Source: Paenibacillus oralis (GTDB lineage Bacteria > Bacillota > Bacilli > Paenibacillales > Paenibacillaceae). Taken from it: a DNA stretch of 64,000 nucleotides. The stretch covers positions 3,864,304-3,928,303 of the forward strand of contig NZ_RRCN01000001.1 in the NCBI RefSeq assembly GCF_003863965.1, in the 5' to 3' direction. The notes beneath the pieces are model-generated. The model worked only from the letters and a program-made list of their open reading frames with translations, did no database searches and had not been told where the DNA came from. Of this stretch, positions 8,774-18,122 are shown piece by piece. Both the position numbers and the translations under genes were made by a program. How positions within the stretch are numbered: the first letter of the stretch is position 1; every line of letters begins with the position of its first letter.

Positions 8774-9610
8774 ATGAAAAAATCCAATTCATTTACGATT
8801 CTGTCTTACGCCGTCATCGCCGTGCTGCTTGTCCTTTACGTGGTGCCGCTGATTTTGGTGCTCAACGTTTCGCTGAAATCGTATCCCGAATATTTGATGA
8901 ACCCGATCGGGCTGGTGAAGGACACCCAGTGGAGCAACTACGTCAGCGCCTGGACTGAGGGCAATTTTGCGAACTATTTTCTGAACAGTGTTCTTTATAC
9001 GGCCGTGGCAACGGTGCTTACGATTATTGTGTCTATCCTTGGCGCCTTCCCGGTAGCGCGGGGGTACGTCAAATGGAGCGGGTTCATTTATATGTTTTTC
9101 CTGCTGTCGCAGTTTCTCCCGAACCCGATGGTCGCTCAATATAAGCTGATGCTTACCTTTAAGGAAAGCCTGGATTTCTTCGGTTACGATACGAAGCTGG
9201 GCTACATCATTTTGAAGACAAGCGGTACGGGCGTCGTGTTTATGATGTTCGTCGGCTACATCAAATCGATCAGCCGCGAGCTGGACGAAGCTGCGGGCAT
9301 GGACGGATCGGGGTATACAAGATACCTGTTCCAGATGATTTTGCCGCTGATGAAGCCGGTTATTGCGACAGGCGTCATCCTTACGGCGATCGGCATCTGG
9401 AACGACTTCGTCGGTCCGATCATGTATTTGCCGAGCAAAGTGAACTATCCGATTACGTTTGGCTTAAAAGAGTTCAAGGGCCAATACGGCAACAACTGGC
9501 CGCTGTTGGCGTGCGGGATTACGATCGTGGCGGCTCCGCTCATTTTGCTCTATACCTTCATTCAGAAATACCTGGTGGACGGCGCGCTTGCCGGGGCCGT
9601 GAAATCGTAA
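8774..9610 (+). CDS. Sugar ABC transporter permease (MalG/UgpE type)
   Basis: The second permease of the importer has 278 residues and about six hydrophobic segments. Its EAA loop reads LDEAAGMDGSGYTRY near 185. It starts at ATG 8774, one base after the stop of the first permease, with a GAGAGAGGTGG ribosome site inside that gene. It forms the heterodimeric channel with its neighbour. Confidence 0.92.
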   Translation: MKKSNSFTILSYAVIAVLLVLYVVPLILVLNVSLKSYPEYLMNPIGLVKDTQWSNYVSAWTEGNFANYFLNSVLYTAVATVLTIIVSILGAFPVARGYVKWSGFIYMFFLLSQFLPNPMVAQYKLMLTFKESLDFFGYDTKLGYIILKTSGTGVVFMMFVGYIKSISRELDEAAGMDGSGYTRYLFQMILPLMKPVIATGVILTAIGIWNDFVGPIMYLPSKVNYPITFGLKEFKGQYGNNWPLLACGITIVAAPLILLYTFIQKYLVDGALAGAVKS

Positions 9611-9643
9611 ATGCGGACTACAGAGAGAGAGGAAGAAGCGCAA

Positions 9644-12400
9644 ATGGGAGAAAAAGGATGGAAGTTTCAAGGGGAGCAAGGCGAATTCAGCCTGGAGCAG
9701 CCAGGGCATAACAGCTATTTGTATTTTCCCCTCGTCAACGAGGCGGGGATGATGTCGGCCGTGACCCCGAATTTGCACGGAGGCATCACTTCGGGGCACA
9801 ACACATTTCTGATGGAGCCCGTTTCGGCGGAAAGCCTGCACAATTCCAAAGCATCGCGGAATTTTTGGGTGTTTATCGAGGGATACGGGGCCTGGTCCGT
9901 CAGCGGCAATTCCGCCAAACAAAACGCAGCGCGGTTTACGGGGGAAGAAGAACGCTCCACGGTGGAGGCAGGGTTCCTATGGCATGCCGTGAAGCGCGAG
10001 AATGAACAAGCCGGGCTGCAGGCCAAGACGGTCAGCTTTGTTCCGGTAACGGACGATAAAATCGAGTTGATGCAGGTCACCCTGACCAATACGGGAAACG
10101 CCCCGCTGCGGCTGACGCCGACGGCGGCGATTCCGCTGTACGGACGTTCGGCCGACGATCTGCGGGATCACCGCCACGTTACGTCGCTGCTTCACCGGAT
10201 ATTTACGTCGGAGTACGGCATTGAGGTGCAGCCGGCGCTTTCCTTTGACGAGCGGGGCCACCGTGCCAATAAGATAGCCTACGCTGTGCTTGGCGCTGAA
10301 GGCGAGGGCGCGGCGCCCACCGGATTTTTCCCGGTGGCGGAGGATTTTATCGGCGAAGGCGGGGCGTTGGACTGGCCGGAGGCCGTCGTTATGAACCGGG
10401 AGCCGGATACGCAGGCGGGAGCCGCTGTGGAAGGTTACGAAGCGGTTGGCGCGCTGCGTTTCGCTCCGGTGGAATTAGCGCCGGGGAAATCCGTCTCATA
10501 TGTCGTGGCCATGATCATTTCGGGCGACCGGATCGATGTGGGGCGATATGCGGCGGATTATTTGGCGGCCGGACGGTTCGATGCCCTGCTTGAGCAAAAC
10601 CAGGCTTACTGGCGGGACAAATTGGATACGATCCGCTTCAGCTCAGGGCAAGAGGAACAGGATTTATGGATGAAATGGGTGACGCTGCAGCCGATTTTGC
10701 GCCGGCTTTACGGCAATTCGTTCCTGCCTTACCACGATTACGGACGCGGGGGCAGAGGCTGGCGCGACTTGTGGCAGGACTGTCTGGCGCTGATGGTGAT
10801 GGAGCCGGCGGAAGTGCGCCATCTGCTGCTCAACAATTACGCCGGCGTCCGGATGGACGGCAGCAACGCGACGATCATCGGCGCGCAGCCGGGGGAATTC
10901 GTCGCCGACCGCAACAACATCCCGCGGGTATGGATGGATCATGGCGCCTGGCCGCTGATGACGACGTTGCTGTATCTCCATCAAAGCGGGGACTTGGACT
11001 TCCTGTTTCAGCCGCAAGGCTATTTCCGCGACGTATTCGTTAAGCGGTGCCGCGAGCGTGATGCGTCCTGGACGCCGGAGCAGGGGAACAAGCTGCTGAC
11101 CTTGGACGGACAAATTTACGAGGGCACGATTTTGGAGCATATTTTGTTGCAAAATATCGTTCCGTTCTTTAATGTTGGCGACCACGGCAACATCAAGCTG
11201 GAGGGCGCGGACTGGAACGACGGGCTCGATTTGGCCCCGGACCGCGGGGAAAGTGTGGCGTTTACGGCGTTTTACGCCAGCAACCTGATGGAGCTGTCGG
11301 AGCTGCTGCTTGAGCTGCAGAAGCGCACGGGAAGAGATTCGCTCGACATCGCCGAAGAGATGGCGCTGCTGCTTGATACGTTTGGGCAGCCGATTGCTTA
11401 TGACAGCATTCAGGAAAAGCGGGATTTGCTTGACCGCTATTACGACGCCGTTACTCCGCGCGTAAGCGGCAGAAAGCTGGCGCTTGACATCCGCAAGGTG
11501 GCCGAGGATTTGAAGCGGAAAGCGGACTGGGCCGTAGCGCATCTTCGCCAAAATGAATGGATCCAAAGCAAGGAAGGGTATGCCTGGTTCAACGGCTATT
11601 ACAACAATGATGGCGAACGCGTCGAAGGAGACCATCCGGACGGCGTACGGATGACGTTAACTGGGCAGGTGTTCGCGATTATGGGCGGCGTCGCCACGGA
11701 CGAACAGACGGGGCAAATTTCGCAAGCGGTAAAGCGCTATTTGAAAGACGAACGGATCGGATACCGGCTGAATTCCCGCTTTGGCGGAATCCAGCAAAAC
11801 CTGGGCCGGGCGTTTGGCTTCGCTTTCGGCCACAAAGAAAACGGCGCAATGTTCAGCCATATGACCGTCATGTACGCCAATGCGCTGTATAAGCGCGGTT
11901 TCGTGCAGGAAGGGTTCGAGGTGCTCGACTCCATTTACCGGCTGTCCGCCGATTTCGAGAACAGCCGGATATATCCGGGGGTTCCGGAATATATCAATGA
12001 GCGCAGCCGGGGCATGTACACCTATTTGACCGGATCGGCGAGCTGGCTGCTGCTGACGCAGCTCACCGAGGTTTACGGGGTCAAGGGCTGCTACGGCGAC
12101 CTCCGTTTGGAGCCAAAGCTCGTGCAGGCGCAGTTTAACGATGCCGGCGAAGCGGTGGTCGAAACGCTGTTCGCCGGGCGCATGCTGCGGGTCGTTTACC
12201 GCAATTCGCAGCGGGCCGAATTTGGGCAGTACCGGGTGGGTTCCGTCAGCCTGGACGGTCAAACCTTGGATGGTCAAACCCTGGATGGCGAAAACGCTGG
12301 AATCGGCTGCCTGATCTCCCGTGCGCAGATCGAAGCCTTGCCCGCCGCTGGCGTTCATGAGCTGATCGTGATGCTTGACCCGCTATATAAGTTGAACTAA
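9644..12400 (+). CDS. GH94 beta-glycoside phosphorylase
   Basis: This cytoplasmic enzyme of the cellobiose/laminaribiose phosphorylase family splits a beta-linked disaccharide with phosphate, saving ATP. It has 918 residues. The N-terminal beta-sandwich (about 1-290) holds YFPLVNEAGMMSAVTPNLHG and the GGITSGHNTFLMEP segment. The (alpha/alpha)6 barrel follows from about 330. The catalytic-acid motif is ADWNDGLD at about 522-529. The HMTVMYANALYKRGF and YPGVPEYINERSRGMYTYLTGSASW segments are typical. The start at ATG 9644 follows GAGGAAG; ATG 9611 directly after the permease stop is possible. Length and linkage to an importer resemble laminaribiose phosphorylase of Paenibacillus, but substrate cannot be fixed from sequence alone. 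Confidence 0.88.
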   Translation: MGEKGWKFQGEQGEFSLEQPGHNSYLYFPLVNEAGMMSAVTPNLHGGITSGHNTFLMEPVSAESLHNSKASRNFWVFIEGYGAWSVSGNSAKQNAARFTGEEERSTVEAGFLWHAVKRENEQAGLQAKTVSFVPVTDDKIELMQVTLTNTGNAPLRLTPTAAIPLYGRSADDLRDHRHVTSLLHRIFTSEYGIEVQPALSFDERGHRANKIAYAVLGAEGEGAAPTGFFPVAEDFIGEGGALDWPEAVVMNREPDTQAGAAVEGYEAVGALRFAPVELAPGKSVSYVVAMIISGDRIDVGRYAADYLAAGRFDALLEQNQAYWRDKLDTIRFSSGQEEQDLWMKWVTLQPILRRLYGNSFLPYHDYGRGGRGWRDLWQDCLALMVMEPAEVRHLLLNNYAGVRMDGSNATIIGAQPGEFVADRNNIPRVWMDHGAWPLMTTLLYLHQSGDLDFLFQPQGYFRDVFVKRCRERDASWTPEQGNKLLTLDGQIYEGTILEHILLQNIVPFFNVGDHGNIKLEGADWNDGLDLAPDRGESVAFTAFYASNLMELSELLLELQKRTGRDSLDIAEEMALLLDTFGQPIAYDSIQEKRDLLDRYYDAVTPRVSGRKLALDIRKVAEDLKRKADWAVAHLRQNEWIQSKEGYAWFNGYYNNDGERVEGDHPDGVRMTLTGQVFAIMGGVATDEQTGQISQAVKRYLKDERIGYRLNSRFGGIQQNLGRAFGFAFGHKENGAMFSHMTVMYANALYKRGFVQEGFEVLDSIYRLSADFENSRIYPGVPEYINERSRGMYTYLTGSASWLLLTQLTEVYGVKGCYGDLRLEPKLVQAQFNDAGEAVVETLFAGRMLRVVYRNSQRAEFGQYRVGSVSLDGQTLDGQTLDGENAGIGCLISRAQIEALPAAGVHELIVMLDPLYKLN

Positions 12401-12604
12401 AGAAAGGAGCGAGTTCGGCAAGAGTGGGAAATGATTCTGAAGAAACGGCAGTGGTCGCCTTTGTGAGCGGATTTCTACCACATTCGAATTTAGTTGATCA
12501 TAGAAATCTGCGAACAACAGCGATCGTAAGAACATTTCACACGGCTGCCCTATCGCGTACCAATCAGAGTTCAACTTATATTGCTCAAGAAAGGTAATGA
12601 TTGC

Positions 12605-13486
12605 ATGGCTTATCAACTGAAAAATGAACTGCTTGCGGTCGATATCGCGGACCCCGGGGAATACCGGGGAACGCGGTTTGACTGGAGCGGCTTTATTACG
12701 GGCGTCCGGTTCGCGGGCCATACGTTTTGCGTTCCGGAAAGCCTGATTCCCGGTCAAGGTACCGGAGGGAAGGGACTTTGCAGCGAATTCGGGATCGCGC
12801 AAGCCATTGGCTATGACGAGGCGGGGATCGGCGGGAAGTTTCCCAAACTTGGCGTCGGGTTGCTGACACGCCCGGATGCGGCGCCTTATCAATTTTTCCG
12901 CGCTTATGAGGCCGAGCCGTTTTCCATCATGACGGAGCAGAAGGGGCCGAAAAGCATTACGTTTACTGTGTTGCCTAAAGACTGCAACGGCTACGCCGTG
13001 CAGCTCGTAAAAACCGTCTCGATCGATCATGATCGGCTTATCGTGAGCGTTGAGATGGATAACGTGGGCACCCGACCGGTTCATACCGATGAATACTGCC
13101 ACAATTTCTTCGGGATTGACGGCACGCCGATTGGCCCGGACTACGTGCTGCGTTTTCCGTTTGCGTCTTCACCCTGGAGCGATGACCCCGGTACACTGGA
13201 CGGGCTTGCGTTCAGCGGCAACGAAGTTACCTGGGAGCGGCAGCCGGAGCAGGAATTTTATTTCCGCCTGCCGGGGTTTGATGGAGCGGAACAGCCGTGG
13301 CTTTGGGAGCTGCTGCATCGGCCAAGCGGTCTTGGGGTTCGCGAGCGCAGCAAGCTCCGCGTCGCCGCTGCCGCGGTATGGGGGAAGGGGCATGTTGTTT
13401 CACCGGAGATGTTCGTGGAAGTGAAGCTCGCTCCAGGGGAGCGGCAGACTTGGACCCGGATTTACGAGTTTTTTAAGACGGTGTAG
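12605..13486 (+). CDS. Galactose-mutarotase-like protein
   Basis: A 293-residue protein of the aldose-1-epimerase-like beta-supersandwich fold. Segments such as YRGTRFDWSGFI near 20, TDEYCHNFFGIDG near 160 and the C-terminal GERQTWTRIYEF fit this superfamily. A sugar-anomer or related carbohydrate role is inferred from fold and neighbourhood. It lies 204 bp downstream of the GH94 gene in the same direction, with no recognisable terminator between them. ATG 12605 follows AAGAAAGG; an in-frame TTG at 12581 is less likely. No exact substrate can be proposed. Confidence 0.7.
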   Translation: MAYQLKNELLAVDIADPGEYRGTRFDWSGFITGVRFAGHTFCVPESLIPGQGTGGKGLCSEFGIAQAIGYDEAGIGGKFPKLGVGLLTRPDAAPYQFFRAYEAEPFSIMTEQKGPKSITFTVLPKDCNGYAVQLVKTVSIDHDRLIVSVEMDNVGTRPVHTDEYCHNFFGIDGTPIGPDYVLRFPFASSPWSDDPGTLDGLAFSGNEVTWERQPEQEFYFRLPGFDGAEQPWLWELLHRPSGLGVRERSKLRVAAAAVWGKGHVVSPEMFVEVKLAPGERQTWTRIYEFFKTV

Positions 13487-13544
13487 GTTGTTCAGGTGGT
13501 TCCAGTCCGTTGGGGAAGGCTTTAAGGTAGCCAGGCCGCGGGAA

Positions 13545-13737
13545 TAGCGGTAAAAAAGGGCGTTATTTTCACCAAAGCAAGGGATTCAGCCGACATAAGG
13601 ACATTTTTTGTATCTATTATTGGCGAATAGGGATAGTAAGCTCTGATTACCAAGTTCGGAAAGAAATAAGTACCAAAAAGTCCGCTATTTTCGCGTGAGA
13701 GGTCATATATCCAAAATAACGACACAAATGACCGTTA
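13545..13737. repeat. Four-box palindromic element, subtype B, copy 2
   Basis: Boxes start at 13545 (TAGCGGTAAAAAAGGGCG), 13596, 13667 and 13717. The last two are inverted. Spacing is 51 and 50 bp. It fills most of the gap between the mutarotase-like gene and serC. Confidence 0.8.
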
Positions 13738-13880
13738 TTTCGCCAAGGGAAATAATGGAAGTATACTTGAGATCGGCATTCTGTAATTTATGCGCGGTAT
13801 GCGCACAGTTTATGTCTTTATCAAAATGAAGCATTAATGTGTCATTTCTGTAAACTGGCGAATTTTTGCGAAATATCAGC

Positions 13881-13909
13881 TTGCTGGGCGGCGGTTTAGT
13901 TGATATGAT
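13881..13909 (+). promoter_or_regulatory. Sigma-A promoter of serC
   Basis: TTGCTG and TATGAT separated by 17 bp, about 58 bp before the serC start. Confidence 0.65.
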
Positions 13910-13966
13910 AATCCTTATCTAAAACTTCGAACTATACAAGCCATGGAAGGAAAGGGATGGGGAGCA

Positions 13967-15055
13967 ATGAGTAACAGAGCTTATAACTTTAACGCCGGAC
14001 CGGCCGCGCTGCCGCTGGAAGTGCTGCAACGCGCTCAGGCGGAATTTGTCGATTTTAACGGAACAGGCATGTCGATTATGGAAATGTCTCACCGCGGAGC
14101 CGTGTACGAAGCGGTTCATAACGAGGCGTCCAGCCGCCTTTTGAAACTGCTTGGCAGCCCGTCCGGTTATCGGGTGTTGTTCCTGCAGGGCGGGGCTTCC
14201 ACACAATTTGCGATGATTCCGATGAACTTTCTGACCGAAGGCAAGACGGCCGGTTACGTAAAATCGGGAAGCTGGGCCAACAAGGCGATTAAGGAAGCGA
14301 AGCTCATCGGCGAGACGTTTATTGCGGCCTCCTCGGAGGAAAATAAATATATGTCCGTTCCGGATGTCAGCAGTTTGAATCTTCCGGATCATACGGCGTA
14401 CGTGCACATCACGTCCAACGAAACGATTGAAGGCACGCAGTTCCGGAAATTTCCGGACACCGGCAGCGTGCCGCTGATTGCGGACATGTCGAGCGATATT
14501 TTGTGCCGTCCGTTTGATCTCAAGCAATTCGGCATGGTTTATGCCGGAGCCCAGAAAAACCTCGGCCCGTCCGGGGTGACGGTCGTGATTGCCCGTGAGG
14601 AGCTGCTCCGCGAGTCGCCGAAGCATCTGCCGACGGTGTTCCGGTACGATACCCATGCGGAAAACAACTCGCTGTACAACACTCCGCCATCCTTCTCCAT
14701 TTACATGGTGAACGAAGTATTGAAGTGGATTGAGGAACAAGGCGGTTTACAAGGCATCGAGCAAAAAAATGAGCAAAAAGCAGGTCTCCTCTATCAAGCG
14801 ATCGACGCGAGCGCCGGATTTTACCGGGGCTGCGTGGAGCAAGGCAGCCGCTCGACGATGAACGTTACGTTCCGCCTCGCTTCCGAAGAGCTGGAGAAGC
14901 TGTTTGTCAAGGAGTCGGAGCAAGCCGGTTTTGTGGGGCTCAAAGGCCACCGCAGCGTAGGCGGTCTGCGCGCTTCGATCTACAATGCCGTGCCGTATGA
15001 CGCTATTAAGACCCTGGTCGAATTTATGGACCATTTCCGGAAGTCGCACGGCTAA
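13967..15055 (+). CDS. serC: Phosphoserine aminotransferase
   Basis: A PLP enzyme of serine synthesis that converts 3-phosphohydroxypyruvate to phosphoserine. The 362-residue length is standard. Visible marks are YNFNAGPAALPLEVLQ at the N terminus, GMSIMEMSHRG near 35, LQGGASTQFAMIPMNF near 70, HITSNETIEGTQF near 150 and the PLP-lysine segment YAGAQKNLGPSG near 200. The C terminus has GHRSVGGLRASIYNA. The start at ATG 13967 fits the family N terminus; an upstream ATG at 13943 would add 8 residues. It is the first gene of a possible serC-trmL-acetyltransferase run, though trmL has its own promoter. Confidence 0.95.
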   Translation: MSNRAYNFNAGPAALPLEVLQRAQAEFVDFNGTGMSIMEMSHRGAVYEAVHNEASSRLLKLLGSPSGYRVLFLQGGASTQFAMIPMNFLTEGKTAGYVKSGSWANKAIKEAKLIGETFIAASSEENKYMSVPDVSSLNLPDHTAYVHITSNETIEGTQFRKFPDTGSVPLIADMSSDILCRPFDLKQFGMVYAGAQKNLGPSGVTVVIAREELLRESPKHLPTVFRYDTHAENNSLYNTPPSFSIYMVNEVLKWIEEQGGLQGIEQKNEQKAGLLYQAIDASAGFYRGCVEQGSRSTMNVTFRLASEELEKLFVKESEQAGFVGLKGHRSVGGLRASIYNAVPYDAIKTLVEFMDHFRKSHG

Positions 15056-15166
15056 GCGGGACCAAGGCCGGTCGGGCTTGGCCATGCCGCTTCAGGCCAT
15101 AGCAAATTATGGCTCCATCATCGCAAGGTTTGGCGGTGGTGGAGTTTTTGCTTTCGGGCCCCGCAC

Positions 15167-15195
15167 CTGAAAGCGGGCGGCCGATTTGTTATAAT
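15167..15195 (+). promoter_or_regulatory. Promoter of trmL
   Basis: A consensus TATAAT at 15190-15195 with CTGAAA at 15167-15172, 17 bp apart; the -35 matches 4 of 6. Confidence 0.6.
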
Positions 15196-15252
15196 GGAAC
15201 AAGCGCTGCCCGAGGATGGACAGACTCACAAATTGGACGAGGTGTTAGTTTC

Positions 15253-15717
15253 ATGGCATTGCATATTGTGCTGGTGGAGCCGGAAATTCCGGCAAATACG
15301 GGGAACATCGCCAGAACCTGCGCGGCGACGGGGACCCATCTGCATTTGGTGCGTCCGCTGGGTTTTCGAACGGATGACAAAACTTTGAAACGGGCCGGGC
15401 TGGATTATTGGTACGCGGTCCACATTGAATACCACGATTCCTTTCGGGAAGTGGAGGAAAAATACCAGGGCAGCCGGTTTTTCTTCGCGACTACCAAGGC
15501 GGATAAACGGTATACGGATTTCTCGTTTCAGGATGGGGATTTTTTAGTGTTCGGCAAAGAAACGAAAGGGCTGTCTCCGGAAATTTTGGCGGCGCATCCC
15601 GATACCGTGATGCGGATGCCGATGACGGATAAAGTCCGTTCGCTGAATTTATCCAATTCTGCGGCGATTATCGTGTATGAGGCGCTGCGGCAGCTTGATT
15701 TTCCAGGAATGGAGTAG
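15253..15717 (+). CDS. trmL: tRNA (cytidine(34)-2'-O)-methyltransferase
   Basis: A SPOUT-fold methyltransferase that modifies the wobble base of certain leucine tRNAs. The 154-residue protein begins IVLVEPEIPANTGNIARTC. It has FGKETKGLSPEIL near 105 and the knot-forming SLNLSNSAAIIVYEALRQ at the C terminus, all typical of TrmL/YibK. GAGGTG lies 9 bp before ATG 15253. The stop is directly followed by the start of the acetyltransferase gene. Confidence 0.93.
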   Translation: MALHIVLVEPEIPANTGNIARTCAATGTHLHLVRPLGFRTDDKTLKRAGLDYWYAVHIEYHDSFREVEEKYQGSRFFFATTKADKRYTDFSFQDGDFLVFGKETKGLSPEILAAHPDTVMRMPMTDKVRSLNLSNSAAIIVYEALRQLDFPGME

Positions 15718-16284
15718 ATGAGGGTGACAACTCAAAAAGAGAAGATGCTGGCCGGCGATTGGTATGACGCCAGCGATCCCGTGCTCGTTGCCGAACGGCT
15801 GCGGGCCCGCGGGTTGACCAGAGAGTTTAATGCCACCCGGGAGGATGAACGGGAGCGGAGAACCGGTATTTTGAAGCAGTTGTTCGGAAGCTGCGGCGAC
15901 GATATTTACATCGAACCGACCTTTCGCTGCGATTACGGCACGAATATTTATGTCGGGAATCATTTTTATGCCAATTTCGACTGCGTTATCCTTGACGTAT
16001 GCGAGGTGCATATTGGCGAGTACTGCTTTATGGCGCCGGGGGTTCATATTTATACGGCAGCCCATCCGCTAAATCCGGCCGAACGCAACTCCGGTGCGGA
16101 ATTCGGGAAACCGGTCAAGATCGGCAACAATGTATGGATCGGCGGCCGGGCGGTGATTGTTCCCGGGGTGACGATCGGCGATAACGCGGTCATTGCGGCG
16201 GGGGCGGTCGTTACGAAAGATGTGCCGGCCGGAGCGGTGGTTGGAGGAAATCCTGCCAAAATAATTAAAACAATTGAAATTTAG
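15718..16284 (+). CDS. Maltose/galactoside O-acetyltransferase family protein
   Basis: A left-handed beta-helix acetyltransferase using acetyl-CoA to acetylate a sugar hydroxyl. The 188-residue protein has the N-terminal Maa/LacA helical domain ([17 protein letters not shown]). The hexapeptide repeats follow ([60 protein letters not shown]). The catalytic His lies in [10 protein letters not shown] near 115. Its ATG abuts the trmL stop, so the two are co-translated. The physiological acceptor is unknown for most of the family. Confidence 0.9.
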   Translation: MRVTTQKEKMLAGDWYDASDPVLVAERLRARGLTREFNATREDERERRTGILKQLFGSCGDDIYIEPTFRCDYGTNIYVGNHFYANFDCVILDVCEVHIGEYCFMAPGVHIYTAAHPLNPAERNSGAEFGKPVKIGNNVWIGGRAVIVPGVTIGDNAVIAAGAVVTKDVPAGAVVGGNPAKIIKTIEI

Positions 16285-16373
16285 CAGGAATCCTGAAAAT
16301 GATAGCGAAATAAAATAGATTAGGTATTTGGTTCTATTTTTACATAATTTTTTGTCAGGAGAGGTGTGACTTT

Positions 16374-16619
16374 ATGAAACCTGCTGGTGTGGTCCGTAAA
16401 GTAGATCAACTGGGGAGAATCGTCTTACCCAAGTCGTTGCGCAAAAGATATCAAATGAACGAGGGCGATCCCGTCGAGATTTTGGTACAAGGAGATCACA
16501 TTATTTTGGAAAGATACCGTCCGAAATGCGTGTTCTGCGGATCGATGGAAAACGTGAGCGATTTTAAAGATCGCTCCATTTGCAATCAGTGTTTGGTCGA
16601 AATGAATCAGTTGTCCTAA
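16374..16619 (+). CDS. AbrB-family transition-state regulator with C-terminal zinc-ribbon-like motif
   Basis: An 81-residue DNA-binding protein of the SpoVT/AbrB fold. Residues 5-45 hold the swapped-hairpin domain (GVVRKVDQLGRIVLPKSLRK). The C-terminal part differs from Bacillus AbrB: it has CVFCGS near 52 and ICNQC near 70, two CxxC pairs that could bind zinc. AbrB-type proteins repress stationary-phase genes during growth. RBS AGGAGAGGTG precedes ATG 16374. It is a single gene with a terminator. The name abrB is not assigned because of the different C terminus. Confidence 0.88.
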   Translation: MKPAGVVRKVDQLGRIVLPKSLRKRYQMNEGDPVEILVQGDHIILERYRPKCVFCGSMENVSDFKDRSICNQCLVEMNQLS

Positions 16620-16690
16620 AACCAAAGACCTGATAGCTTCGCGCGGGTTAGGCCTTTCCGCATGAAAAGGGACGGCCCCGCGGCAAATCG

Positions 16691-16732
16691 TAAATAAATA
16701 AGCTTCCCGCAGGGGAGGCTTATTTATTTTGG
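16691..16732. terminator. Terminator after the AbrB-like gene
   Basis: AAATAAATAAGCTTCCC pairs with GGAGGCTTATTTATTTT; the stem is long and A/T-rich at its base on both sides. Confidence 0.85.
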
Positions 16733-16769
16733 CTATCCGAATCGCGTCAGCCTATGCCTGAATGACCGC

Positions 16770-16807
16770 AAGAAAGAAGACCGCTTACCGGCGGCCTGTC
16801 TTCTTGG
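16770..16807 (-). terminator. Terminator of the small membrane-protein gene
   Basis: Read on the minus strand, AAGAAGAC and GTCTTCTT close an inner CGC/GCG stem and are followed by TCTT. It lies about 30 bp past the stop of the 34-residue gene. Confidence 0.65.
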
Positions 16808-16835
16808 AATGTGCGCTGATCGGCGCTTGTCTTCA

Positions 16836-16940
16836 TTAAAGACCTTTTGTTTTATCATCGTTATAAGACGCGGTCAAAATCCCGCACAAAAACATAGCCA
16901 AAACCAGGGCAATAATCCAGAACGTCAAAGAGAAAGACAA
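16836..16940 (-). CDS. Small single-span membrane protein, 34 residues
   Basis: Not a recognised family. On the minus strand TTG 16940 follows GGAGGTG at 7 bp and opens a 34-codon frame. The product starts MSFSLTFWIIALVLA, continues as one hydrophobic helix ending CGILTA, and has a charged tail SYNDDKTKGL. A TATAAT at 16974-16979 (minus strand) sits at a suitable distance, and a terminator follows the stop. The complete set of signals around such a short frame argues that it is expressed. Small one-helix proteins of this size often act as accessory subunits of membrane complexes, but nothing here points to a partner. Confidence 0.65.
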   Translation of the reverse strand: MSFSLTFWIIALVLAMFLCGILTASYNDDKTKGL

Positions 16941-17054
16941 ACCCGAACACCTCCACGTTGTACTTCTGCTCTTATTATACCCGCCTAAACTTTAAAAATA
17001 AATGCTAAAATGTGATGTTTTTCATAGATGAAAATAATTGCGGTTTGACTTACG

Positions 17055-18122
17055 CTATTTAAAGAACAAGAAGTGGGTTGGTACGGGCCGAAGCGCGCCA
17101 TCCGACGGGCTGTTGACCACCCGGCTGTTGACGACAAGCGACGAAGAACCCCCGCCGTCGAGGTTATAGGCGTCCTGGACACCCATCTTTTGCAATTTTA
17201 TTTGCAGTTCTTCCAGCGTCGCTCCGGAACTTCCGTTTTCGTCCCGGCCATCGATGACTAAAATGATCAGCTGGTCGTCCTTGTAGTTGCCGATTACAGT
17301 ACGCGGCGCCCGCAGCGGCGAGGACTGCCATTTTTCCGGGATCGTCGTTTTCCTGCCGTCCTGCAACAGGATGGGCACAAAGGAAGCGCCGAACACCGGT
17401 TCCAGCCTGTCCAAATCTTCCTTGCGCTCAAACTTGCCGCCGATGAGTTTGCCGGATTTGCCCAAGCCGACGAAAAACAAATCCTTGTAAGTGGCTTCGA
17501 ACCCGTTTACGTATTTGCCGCCCACGATCGTCGTGCTTAACGGGTAACGCTTGCCGCGGGAATCGGCGAACCCGCCGGCGTTAATGCCGGCCACGGCGCC
17601 GTAGCGCTGAACGGCTTGTTTGGTCGTTTCCGAACCGCCCAGCATGTCTTTGCCCAGCGTCATTTTCATCGCATCCGGAGCTTTCAGCTTGACCTTCATC
17701 GCATAACCCCGGTAGGTTCCCGGGTTGACTTTGTATAACTCGATACGAATCCGGTCGCTCTGGATCGCTTCGTACGGTGTTCCGAGCTTGGCCGTGATTC
17801 TTTTATTGTAAATGGTCGCGGGCATCCCGGCGGACGTTTTGGCCGTTTTCACGATGGTGCTCATCGCCGAAGTCGTTTTGCGGTACAGCTCGGCGGTTTT
17901 TTGGATAGACGAAATCGTGGTTTCGGCGTTCGTTTGCGCCTGCGTAAGTCCGGCGGAAATCGCCCCGGTCGTCTGAAAAATATCTGCCTCCGGCGTAATA
18001 TCGCCGGGTTGGCTGTTCCACTCGATACGGGGGCCGCTGATCAGCAGGGCGATCAGAAGGCCAAACAAAGGACCGGTTGCCAGCAGAAAAAAACGGTTGA
18101 TTTGTTTTACCGGCGTGATCAT
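17055..18122 (-). CDS. Phosphodiester-glycosidase (NAGPA) domain protein
   Basis: A 355-residue exported protein with an N-terminal membrane anchor (residues 8-30). The region after it is rich in Thr/Ala/Ser, probably a helical spacer (about 45-105). The C-terminal domain (about 130-355) belongs to the phosphodiester glycosidase family related to the uncovering enzyme. Marks are AGINAGGFADSRGK near 178, LRAPRTVIG and LVIDGRDENGSSGATLEEL near 285, and DAYNLDGGGSSSLVVN near 317. Bacterial members are thought to act on cell-surface glycans. Its ATG overlaps the stop of the upstream coiled-coil gene by 4 bp (ATGA), so the two proteins probably work together. Confidence 0.85.
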   Translation of the reverse strand: MITPVKQINRFFLLATGPLFGLLIALLISGPRIEWNSQPGDITPEADIFQTTGAISAGLTQAQTNAETTISSIQKTAELYRKTTSAMSTIVKTAKTSAGMPATIYNKRITAKLGTPYEAIQSDRIRIELYKVNPGTYRGYAMKVKLKAPDAMKMTLGKDMLGGSETTKQAVQRYGAVAGINAGGFADSRGKRYPLSTTIVGGKYVNGFEATYKDLFFVGLGKSGKLIGGKFERKEDLDRLEPVFGASFVPILLQDGRKTTIPEKWQSSPLRAPRTVIGNYKDDQLIILVIDGRDENGSSGATLEELQIKLQKMGVQDAYNLDGGGSSSLVVNSRVVNSPSDGALRPVPTHFLFFK

